Source: Chara braunii (Eukaryota > Streptophyta > Charophyceae > Charales > Characeae). Taken from it: 24,149 nucleotides of DNA. Location: assembly GCA_003427395.1 (NCBI GenBank), contig BFEA01000584.1:164112-188260 (forward strand). Reading direction: 5' to 3'. Positions 18,834 to 24,149 of the stretch are shown here, piece after piece. The translations under genes were made by a program, and so were the position numbers. Position 1 is the stretch's first letter, and every line of letters starts with the position of its first letter. The notes beneath the pieces were generated by a model, which saw nothing but the letters and a program-made list of their open reading frames with translations, was not told the origin of the DNA and made no database searches.

Positions 18834-19260
18834 TTAGAGGTGGACCCCACTGCCTGGCGGAAGCTTTCCGCCTGGAAAGCTTCCGCTAAACCCAAATCGT
18901 AGGCCCCGGAGGTGGGAAAGAGAAAAGCAGACCCCACTGCAGCACAAATTTTCGGCAGTTCCGTTGGTGCCGGTGACCGGATAGGGAAAACTTTCCCTAT
19001 ATGGAAACTTCACATCCGCTTGTCTCGGTTCTCACCCAATCCCTGGCTCTCCTTTCCACATGGGATGGCCAAACCGAGGGAGGTGCCCCCCCCCCTACTC
19101 CCTCAGAATGGGCGAACCGCACGGAACGGGCAAAACAAAACGGAGTGAAAACGTCTGCCACGTCATATCTGAGCGTTTTCCAAACCTTTGTCGCAAAGGG
19201 GTGGGGTTTCACAAATCGTCTTCCAAAGCTGTGCCGCAAAGCAGTGGGGTCCACCTCTTA
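18834..19260. mobile_element. MITE with 17-bp perfect TIRs and TTA flanks
   Basis: GAGGTGGACCCCACTGC at 18837-18853 is perfectly inverted at 19241-19257, and TTA lies immediately outside both ends (18834-18836 and 19258-19260). The core is 421 bp. A TTA duplication is typical of PIF/Harbinger (Tourist-like) MITEs. Next to the left end is a perfect hairpin with 13-bp arms and a 4-nt loop (18857-18886, arm GCGGAAGCTTTCC). A second small palindrome, TAGGGAAA with TTTCCCTA, lies near 18981-18999. There is no transposase. Confidence 0.75.
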
Positions 19261-19290
19261 GTCATCTCCCAAACTTTTGAAAACATGTCT

Positions 19291-19362
19291 GGGCATTTGG
19301 TCTAGTGGTATGATTCTCGCTTTGGGTGCGAGAGGTCCCGAGTTCAATTCTCGGAATGCCCC
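19291..19362 (+). tRNA. trnP-UGG: tRNA-Pro (anticodon UGG)
   Basis: This 72-nt nuclear tRNA has all four arms. The acceptor GGGCATT pairs with AATGCCC and C is the discriminator. The anticodon stem CTCGC/GCGAG closes the loop TTTGGGT with UGG, and the T arm is CCGAG TTCAATT CTCGG. The A box TGGTCTAGTGG and the B box are intact, and a T5 run follows. It matches the land-plant nuclear tRNA-Pro as I recall it. It reads CCN proline codons, chiefly CCA. Of the five intact copies in the window it is the only one with a proper terminator. Confidence 0.95.
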
Positions 19363-19367
19363 TTGTC

Positions 19368-19372
19368 TTTTT
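19368..19372 (+). terminator. RNA polymerase III terminator of tRNA-Pro(UGG)
   Basis: A run of five T residues starts six bases after the tRNA 3' end. Confidence 0.75.
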
Positions 19373-19890
19373 CAGTTCAATTCTCAGTAGTTGCTTTTTA
19401 TTAATATCCGCTTTTCACCTTGTCCACATTCGCCGTTTGCCCCTCCTAATGGAATGCATGGCTACTATCTCTGCATCTAAAGGGAGACTTGAAAGTACCC
19501 ACTTTTTTTTTTCCCTATTTTTTGAAGCCTAGGTTGTTGTAGAGGCTACTGTTCTACATAGAACAGGGAGTTCCCCTATATTAAATGACCATGCGTTCTA
19601 TTCGGCGGCAGCTGATGAGCGTTGCAATGGTGCAACGGCTGTTTATAAACTTATAAGTTATAAACCAATAACTTGTACGTTTCCTAGGTTTGGTTGAGGG
19701 TTTATAAACTTATAACTTATAAGTTATAAATAAGAAAAAAAAAAAAAAAAAGTAATAAATAATACAACCTGGCTGGGGGAGGGGATGTGTTGTATTCGAG
19801 GATGCCTGAAGTGCATTTAAAACTGAAAACGTGACTGCGCCGTAGTTACCCCAAGAGAAAAATAAGCAAAAGAGTGACTGTCTAAATTTT
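19373..19890. other. Unassigned AT-rich spacer with a palindrome
   Basis: A 20-bp perfect palindrome (TTATAACTTATAAGTTATAA) lies at 19711-19730. A related TTATAAACTTATAAG sequence occurs near 19642. A poly(A) tract follows at 19735-19751. No gene is seen. Confidence 0.55.
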
Positions 19891-19891
19891 T

Positions 19892-20053
19892 TTAAACCAC
19901 CGGTACTTCCTAAAGCCGTGCCCCTGTTAACAAGCCATGATTTTAGGAAACGTACGGGCCACTACAGGAGAGCCCAGATTCATCAGACTAGAAACGTTTC
20001 TACTCTATTTTTTTTTCCATGGCCGATAGCTGGGCCAAGTACTGGTGGTTTAA
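19892..20053. mobile_element. MITE with TTAA flanks, copy 2
   Basis: A 154-bp core (19896-20049) lies between TTAA at 19892-19895 and 20050-20053. The ends are ACCACCGGTACTT and AAGTACTGGTGGT, with one mismatch between the arms. The right interior (GGCCGATA, then GGGNNAAG) resembles copy 1. The interior ACAAGCCATGAT and CCAGATTCAT blocks reappear in the repeats at 20585-20915, so this element contributed to them. Confidence 0.65.
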
Positions 20054-20339
20054 GGAGTAAAGATGGACTCCGGCATTGGTTGTGCTCCACATCAGCTCTA
20101 CAATTCTCCTTCCTGCTTATCGGGCTTCTTTGCACAGCTCATGTGTGCTTCCCTCCCTCTCTCCCTCCCTCCCTCTTCCAACCAACCCTACCCTTCCCCC
20201 TTCCTCGCTACCACGTCTTTCCCCTGCTTTCATCCTCCACCTCCTCCTTCTGAGCGCCCCTTTCTGTTGATCTGTCTCCTTCTCGTTGTCACAGCTTGCC
20301 CTGCTTAAGTGGGTCATCTAACACCTCTGTACACATCAA
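20054..20339. other. Pyrimidine-rich spacer
   Basis: A CT-rich stretch runs from 20150 to 20275. No gene is seen. Confidence 0.5.
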
Positions 20340-20411
20340 GGGCATTTGGTCTAGTGGTATGATTCTTGCTTAGGGTGCAAGAAGTCCCGAGTTCAATTCT
20401 CGGAATGCCCC
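20340..20411 (+). tRNA. trnP-AGG: tRNA-Pro (anticodon AGG)
   Basis: The 72-nt cloverleaf is intact. The anticodon stem CTTGC/GCAAG closes the loop TTAGGGT, giving AGG, whose first A is normally edited to inosine. It differs from the other three AGG copies by a G-to-A change just after the anticodon stem (AGAAGTCCC). No T4 or longer run follows directly. Instead a GCCATT...AATGGC hairpin lies 20 nt downstream. Confidence 0.88.
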
Positions 20412-20431
20412 TTTGCCGTTCTGAAATAAAG

Positions 20432-20487
20432 GCCATTGTTTTGAAAAATGGCGTAGTAAATAAAGGCCATTATTTTAAAAAAATGGC
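20432..20487 (+). other. Two GCCATT/AATGGC hairpins downstream of tRNA-Pro
   Basis: GCCATTGTTTTGAAAAATGGC (20432-20452) and GCCATTATTTTAAAAAAATGGC (20466-20487) are small inverted repeats, each preceded by AATAAAG. The same motif occurs after the tRNA copies ending at 21418 and 21563. Confidence 0.6.
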
Positions 20488-20546
20488 ATACTGGTATGGT
20501 TCTCGCTTATGCTGCAAGAAGTGCGGAGTTCAGTTCTCGCAATGTC
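20484..20546 (+). pseudogene. Degenerate tRNA-Pro
   Basis: Starting GGCATACTGGTATGGTTCTC, the sequence keeps the tRNA-Pro order but lacks the first bases of the D arm. It has GCTTATGCTGCAAG in place of the AGG anticodon loop, and a mutated T arm (GGAGTTCAGTTCTCGCAATG). Confidence 0.75.
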
Positions 20547-20584
20547 TCGCAATATGCACCTTAGATGACGGCTGCTACATCTGA

Positions 20585-21030
20585 AAGGTGCAGCGATAGA
20601 CAAGCCATGATGCACATCATCCCGGAACCAGTCCAGATTCATGCAAGCAGAAATGTTGCTGCTCTATTTTTTCGTCACCGCCAATGTATGGGCGAGATTT
20701 GCGAGAGGTACTGGTGGTTCTATTTTTTGTAGTGGCCGCAAGCTGCAGCCATAGACAAGCCATGATGCACTGGGCCAGACGGGCACCACGGCTCCAGTCC
20801 AGATTCATGCAAGCAGAGACAGATTCATGCGAGCAGAGATGTTGCTGCTTTATTTTTTGCTGTCACCGCCAATGTATGGGCGAGATTGGCGAGAGGTACT
20901 GGGGGCTCTATTTTTTGCCGTGGCCGCTTCTGGTTGTACGGGTGAGGTGCTGGTCCCTCTGTTTTCCGCCGTGGCCTCTTCTAGTCGTTGTACGGGCGAG
21001 GTGCTGAAGGCGCTATTTTTTGCCGAGGCC
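20585..21030 (+). repeat. Repeat units related to the TTAA MITE and a ~60-bp minisatellite
   Basis: Two long units share ACAAGCCATGATGCAC, CCAGTCCAGATTCATGCAAG, GTTGCTGCT, CACCGCCAATGTATGGGCGA and GAGGTACTGG. They are followed by units of the form GCCGTGGCCGCTTCTGG, TTGTACGGGTGAGGTGCTGG and CTCTATTTTTT, starting near 20917 and 20969. Confidence 0.7.
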
Positions 21031-21298
21031 TAGAATTAGCCCTTTTAACTCAGTGGTAGAGTAACACCATGGTAAGGCGTAAGTCGTCGGTTCAAATCTG
21101 ATAAGGGGCTTAATTGTGGATTGCATGATTTAATTATTTTGAGTGTTTAATGATTATGATAAAATATATCATCTTTCTAGAGATTCTATATATCAAATAA
21201 ACAAAATTAATTATGTATCTTAGGTTATGGCTTTATTTAGATGATTATTACATCTAGATATGATGTAATGGAATTCATTCTTCATTAGTAAATATGAA
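21031..21298 (+). other. Nuclear insertion of plastid DNA (NUPT)
   Basis: A plastid-type trnT-GGU is followed by about 190 bp of strongly AT-rich sequence unlike its neighbours, ending near 21298 where GC content rises again. The AT-rich part has a perfect 8-bp stem-loop (ATTACATC and GATGTAAT, 21247-21269) like those in plastid intergenic or 3' regions. The exact plastid locus was not identified, and the ends are set by composition. Confidence 0.75.
21039..21110 (+). tRNA. trnT-GGU: Plastid-derived tRNA-Thr (anticodon GGU)
   Basis: The 72-nt sequence starts GCCCTTTTAACTCAGTGGTA, with loop ATGGTAA (anticodon GGU) and T loop TTCAAAT. This is the plastid trnT-GGU type. Compared with the land-plant plastid gene as I recall it, it differs at several sites, including an A-C mismatch in the anticodon stem (ACACC/GGCGT) and a G-U pair in the T stem. 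These could be lineage features of the plastid gene or decay after transfer to the nucleus. It sits between nuclear tRNA-Pro copies and is probably not functional there. Confidence 0.88.
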
Positions 21299-21346
21299 GA
21301 GGTTCTGGTCGTCATTGAGGGCGTCGCCTGTCTTGTAATACGACAA

Positions 21347-21418
21347 GGGCATTTGGTCTAGTGGTATGATTCTTGCTTAGGGTGCAAGAGGTCCCGAGTT
21401 CAATTCTCGGAATGCCCC
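21347..21418 (+). tRNA. trnP-AGG: tRNA-Pro (anticodon AGG)
   Basis: An intact 72-nt cloverleaf identical to the copies at 21492 and 22250. It lies in the first unit of the 145-bp tandem duplication. No T run follows the 3' end (TCAAGTGTCAAATAAAAG), which would weaken RNA polymerase III termination. Confidence 0.9.
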
Positions 21419-21491
21419 TCAAGTGTCAAATAAAAGCCATTCAAAAAATGGCATTAAGTAGAAGTCATTTAACTTTCTTGTAATACAACAA

Positions 21492-21563
21492 GGGCATTTG
21501 GTCTAGTGGTATGATTCTTGCTTAGGGTGCAAGAGGTCCCGAGTTCAATTCTCGGAATGCCCC
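21492..21563 (+). tRNA. trnP-AGG: tRNA-Pro (anticodon AGG)
   Basis: This is the second unit of the 145-bp duplication, with an intact cloverleaf and the same sequence as 21347-21418. The downstream flank TCTAGTGTCAAAAATAA has no T terminator. Confidence 0.9.
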
Positions 21564-21621
21564 TCTAGTGTCAAAAATAAACGCCATTTAAAAAAATGGC
21601 ATCAAGTAGAAGCCATTTGAA

Positions 21622-21690
21622 AAGTGGCATAAGAATGGTAATATGAGCTTGGCTTACACTGCAAGAAGTGACGAGTTCGGTTCTCAGAAT
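21622..21690 (+). pseudogene. Degenerate tRNA-Pro
   Basis: AGTGGCATAAGAATGGTAAT, then GCTTGGCTTACACTGCAAGA and AGTGACGAGTTCGGTTCTCA, follow the tRNA-Pro layout. The D arm is diverged, the anticodon loop changed and the acceptor stem broken. Confidence 0.6.
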
Positions 21691-21699
21691 ATGGACCTT

Positions 21700-22249
21700 G
21701 TACTGGTACCTCCATTTTTTCGCTGTGGCTGCTTCTGGTTGTACGGGTGAGGTGCTGGTGGTTCTCAGAATGCACCTTTGTACTGGTGGCTTTATTTTTT
21801 CGCCGTGGACGCTTCTGGTTGTACGGGTGAGGTGCTGGTGCCTCTGTTTCCCGCCGTGGCCACTTCTGGTCGTACGGGCGAGGTGCTGGAGGCTCTACTT
21901 TTCGCCGTCATGGTGGCCTCTCTCTTCTGGTCCTCGGTGGCCTCTCTCTTCTGGTCCTCGGTGGCCTCTCTCATCTGGTCCTCATCCGTTGTTGAGAAGC
22001 TCACCTAACCTGCCACCTCCACACATGAAGGGCATTTGGTCTACTGGCCGTGGCCGCTTCTGGTCGTACGGGTGAGGTGCTGGTGCCTCTGTTTCCCGCC
22101 GTGGCCACTTCTAGTCGTATGGGCGAGGTGCTGGAGGCTCTACTTTTCGCCGTCGCGGTGGCCTCTCTCTTCTGGTCCTCGGTGGCCTCTCTCTTCTGGT
22201 CCTCATGTGTCGTGAGAAGTGCATCTAACCTACCCCCTCCACACATGGA
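21700..22249 (+). repeat. Nested minisatellite and ~220-245-bp duplication
   Basis: Units of GCCGTGGCCACTTCTGG, TCGTACGGGCGAGGTGCTGG and AGGCTCTACTTTTC recur several times. They are followed by tandem TCGGTGGCCTCTCTCTTCTG repeats of about 21 bp. The whole block from about 21800 to 22043 is repeated from about 22044 to 22263, each ending in CTCCACACATG(A/G)AGGGCATTTGGTCTA, the 5' end of tRNA-Pro. Confidence 0.85.
22030..22047 (+). pseudogene. 5' fragment of tRNA-Pro at a duplication junction
   Basis: Only GGGCATTTGGTCTA plus a few bases of the tRNA remain before the sequence switches to the next minisatellite unit. The breakpoint is inside the A box, so the duplication junction cut the tRNA. 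Confidence 0.85.
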
Positions 22250-22321
22250 GGGCATTTGGTCTAGTGGTATGATTCTTGCTTAGGGTGCAAGAGGTCCCGA
22301 GTTCAATTCTCGGAATGCCCC
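22250..22321 (+). tRNA. trnP-AGG: tRNA-Pro (anticodon AGG)
   Basis: An intact 72-nt cloverleaf identical to 21347-21418. Upstream is the minisatellite leader ending CCACACATGGA. No T run follows (TTGATATATCGG). Confidence 0.9.
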
Positions 22322-22335
22322 TTGATATATCGGTG

Positions 22336-22386
22336 AATGCCATTTGGTGGTTATCATTCTTGCTTAGGGTGGAAGAAGTTTCGAGG
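22336..22386 (+). pseudogene. Degenerate tRNA-Pro
   Basis: AATGCCATTTGGTGGTTATC followed by ATTCTTGCTTAGGGTGGAAG keeps the anticodon arm with AGG. The D arm is deleted and the T arm is lost after AAGTTTCGAGG. Confidence 0.7.
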
Positions 22387-22540
22387 GACACCACCGAAAG
22401 GCACAGCCATATACGAGCCACATTTCATCACTGGGGGATAATGAACTAGTCTGGCAGCTCCGGTCCGGGAGTCCCAATTCATTCAAAAATCAGAAACATC
22501 ACAGCTCCCCATTTTGCTGGGCCCGATGTATGGCCACAGA
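22387..22540. other. Spacer with no recognised feature
   Basis: Nothing recognisable is seen here. Confidence 0.4.
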
Positions 22541-22830
22541 GAGGGTGCAGAAAGTCCCGATTTCAATTCTCACAATGCCGTGGCCCATGGCCAATGTATG
22601 CGTGGAGGGTGCAGAGGGGTCCGAGATCGATTCAAGCAACACCACTCGTGCAAACGCCTACTGCCATTTTCACCTTCCCAAACACCCCGGGCCCACAAAA
22701 GTACCATTTCCACCTCCCCGGCTGCAGAAGGTTCCATGTTGAATTCTCACAACGCCCCCCTTGTGCAAACACCGAGTACCACTTTCACTTTCCCAAAGAC
22801 GTACCATTTCCACCTCCCCGAACACCTCCC
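22541..22830 (+). repeat. Tandem repeats with tRNA-Pro 3'-half remnants
   Basis: Three decayed 3' halves of tRNA-Pro are visible: GAGGGTGCAGAAAGTCCCGA (22541), GGAGGGTGCAGAGGGGTCCG (22604) and GCTGCAGAAGGTTCCATG (22717). The last two are joined to a shared unit of about 115 bp containing GTGCAAACNCC, TTCCCAAA and GTACCATTTCCACCTCCCCG. Confidence 0.6.
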
Positions 22831-22888
22831 TCCAGGCCTCTGCAGCGCTAGCAGTCACCTATCACTCCGGCCAAAGTCTGCCCAAAAA

Positions 22889-22969
22889 TCGGCCTTTTGG
22901 CTAAGATCAAGTGTAGTATCTGTTCTGATCAATTTAATATCTGATATGTGGTCCATCGGACCACACACA

Positions 22970-23004
<35 letters not shown>

Positions 23005-23007
23005 AAA
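22889..23007 (+). pseudogene. Truncated U2 snRNA retrocopy with (AC)n and A tail
   Basis: Positions 22889-22966 match U2 snRNA from about nucleotide 10 to 85, including GGCCTTTTGGCTAAGATCAA and the branch-point recognition sequence GTAGTA (22913-22918). The stem GTGGTCC/GGACCAC shows a compensated change relative to the usual GTGGGCC/GGCCCAC. The match stops before the Sm site, and an (AC)n tract and about 25 A residues follow. The first ~10 nt of U2 and the plant snRNA promoter elements are absent. This is the structure of a 3'-truncated snRNA retroposon. Confidence 0.85.
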
Positions 23008-23330
23008 GCTGCTGCCTAATAGTGCCTAATATCAGTTTTCTCTGACAATGGCAAAGGTAAGAAACGAAAAAAAAAAATAGTATACGGCATGTTCTGTTTT
23101 TTTTTTTTTTTTTTTTTCGTGGTTACGATCCGGACGTCCGGACTGCAGTGTGGATGGTCTGGGTCGGGATGTCCGGGTCTGGTGTCCGGTCCAATGTGTC
23201 TGGATCTTTCCCGCCACCCCCACCCCCACCCCCCCAAGAAACAAATCCGACTTTTAAAAATATAAAAAAAAAATCTGAAATTTTTCTAAAAAAGATATAA
23301 TTTTGTGCACCATTTCAATACAAAAATATT
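23008..23330. other. Spacer with homopolymers and a GC palindrome
   Basis: A T run lies at 23097-23117 and a perfect 14-bp palindrome TCCGGACGTCCGGA at 23129-23142. Degenerate GTCCGG and GTCTGG motifs run to about 23205, then a CCCCCAC tract. No gene is seen. Confidence 0.5.
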
Positions 23331-23582
23331 TTGGCTGTGTAGTGTGTACCAACTGGCGTAGCACATTTGGTACCTGTTGGTACACCCCCCCTGAACTGAC
23401 TCGTTTTTTTACGGACCAGGTGCGGAGTTCGAGCTCCACTGGAAGCAGATGAGTGAGAAAAAAAATACTACAATTAGTCTGAATTACCTAGGGCCAGTCA
23501 GTTATATCTCAAGGCCATCGCCCTCCTATAAAAGGAAAAATCTTTTGGCCGAGGAAAAAAAAAAAAAAAAAAAAAAAAAAAA
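23331..23582 (+). mobile_element. SINE copy sharing the 3' domain of the 12407-12604 element
   Basis: The stretch 23490-23540 (GGGCCAGTCAG, ATATCTCAAGGCCATCGCCC, AAAGGAAAAA) matches the 3' domain of the minus-strand SINE at 12432-12486. A B-box-like GAGTTCGAGCTCC lies at 23425-23437 and a 28-nt A tail at 23555-23582. The 5' end is uncertain; TGGCTGTGTAGTG near 23331 could be a decayed A box. No target duplication was found. Confidence 0.55.
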
Positions 23583-23842
23583 TCGTCGCCAAATCCAAGG
23601 GGACTTAGGGAAGAAAATAAAAACGTTTTTGTAAATTAAAAAAAAGGGGGAGGAGCTTTCATTTCTCTCATTTTTTCTTTTTTTTTCTTAAAATATGTTC
23701 TCATGTTCTGTTTTCCTTAAACGTTTTTCATGTTATTTGACTTTGCAAGTGCGATAAGATGCATAACAACTATGACCCAGAAAAAAAAGGCAACTCTGGG
23801 TCTGTGCATGTTTTTTTCCGTCTATTTTGCGTTTTTTTTTCG
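23583..23842. other. AT-rich spacer
   Basis: A and T homopolymers occur throughout. No gene is seen. Confidence 0.5.
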
Positions 23843-23858
23843 CTATACACAACTGCGT

Positions 23859-23974
23859 GGTATGGTCATACCACGGCTAATGGGCCGAATCCCATCCGAA
23901 GTCGGAAGCCAAGCGCCGTTGGGGCGGAATAGTACTGGGATGGGTGACCTGCTGGGAAGTCCCGGTGCTGTACC
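23859..23974 (+). rRNA. 5S rRNA (full length, single copy)
   Basis: The sequence follows the plant 5S order: GTCATACCACGGCTAATG, GAATCCCATCCGAAGTCGGA, the A-box equivalent AGCCAAGCGCC, and the C box GGATGGGTGACCTGCTGGGA. Helix I still pairs (GGTATGGT with GCTGTACC) although its bases differ from angiosperm 5S. That indicates a lineage-specific functional parent. No T terminator follows. Twelve-base direct repeats CTATACACAACT flank it at 23843-23854 and 23974-23985, so it may be an inserted copy and not part of an rDNA array. It may or may not be transcribed. Confidence 0.85.
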
Positions 23975-23985
23975 TATACACAACT

Positions 23986-24149
23986 CCATAGAAAACAACA
24001 TGGATGATTAGACGTGGCCTAAAATTTCCGGGGAAAAACGACGAGTGCCCAGAAATGGGTGTACTAGGGTAGCATGATCTGTGCCAGACTGTGTGTGTGA
24101 TGATGTGTGTGAAAACATGCAAACACATACTGTGAAAAAAAAAAAAAAA
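23986..24149 (+). other. 3' flank of the 5S copy ending in poly(A)
   Basis: About 150 bp of unassigned sequence with a TG-rich part at 24091-24111 runs to a terminal A run at 24135-24149, the edge of the window. It could be the body and tail of a 5S-headed SINE. Confidence 0.4.

Larger units (their letters stand above)
21331..21620 (+). repeat. 145-bp tandem duplication carrying tRNA-Pro(AGG)
   Basis: TCTTGTAATACGACAA at 21331 and TCTTGTAATACAACAA at 21476 each sit directly before a tRNA-Pro(AGG). The two units are exactly 145 bp apart. Each tRNA is followed by TCAAATAAAAGCCATT- or TCAAAAATAAACGCCATT-type sequence and an AATGGC hairpin end (21436-21452 and 21583-21600). Confidence 0.9.

Noticed and set aside
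18302-18937. 211-codon minus-strand frame and its overlapping plus frames
   Set aside because: They cross a poly(A)/poly(C) junction and diverged repeats, with Phe runs from the A tract and no motif.

Overview
The window is nuclear DNA of a streptophyte, that is a green alga of the plant lineage or a land plant. Four things point there. One long open frame encodes a plant-type RUS/DUF647 protein closest to RUS6. The tRNA-Pro genes match the land-plant nuclear form. There is a 5S rRNA with plant-type internal control elements. A piece of plastid DNA carries trnT-GGU. Long GA microsatellites, many decayed repeats, and a Penelope-like element with a coiled-coil N-terminal protein would suit a charophyte such as Chara, but that genus is inferred from remembered resemblance and is not shown by the sequence.

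Layout. Positions 1-2888 hold simple repeats, a two-copy 144-bp tandem repeat, a small MITE with TTAA flanks and GA microsatellites. Positions 2889-6251 are the only convincing protein-coding gene, an apparently intronless RUS6-like frame of 1120 codons. Its conserved part begins near residue 512 and its 3' end runs into a tandem repeat. Positions 6185-9700 are a run of different tandem arrays with periods of about 115 bp, 41 bp, 160-190 bp and 157 bp. Positions 9700-14440 are mostly unassigned but contain two long foldbacks (10905-11082 and 12236-12346), a tRNA-derived SINE with target-site duplication, a possible short spliced segment and a 62-bp tandem repeat. Positions 14715-18259, minus strand, are a decayed Penelope-like retroelement. 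It has a frameshifted reverse transcriptase, a 319-bp insertion with a 16-bp target-site duplication, and a four-fold duplication of one coding segment. Positions 18834-19260 are a MITE with 17-bp perfect terminal inverted repeats and TTA flanks.

The last 5 kb is dominated by sequences derived from small structured RNAs. It holds one tRNA-Pro(UGG), four intact tRNA-Pro(AGG), several decayed tRNA-Pro relatives, a plastid trnT-GGU in a nuclear plastid insertion, a truncated U2 snRNA with an A tail, a second copy of the SINE 3' domain, and a full-length 5S rRNA flanked by 12-bp direct repeats.

No operon-like organisation or multi-gene pathway is visible. The biology here is one host gene inside a dense layer of repeats, with a notable accumulation of RNA polymerase III-type and snRNA-type sequences. 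I do not see a clear new defence or metabolic system. The best candidates for something undescribed are the two foldbacks, the tRNA-Pro repeat family with its associated hairpins, and the internally amplified Penelope-like element.
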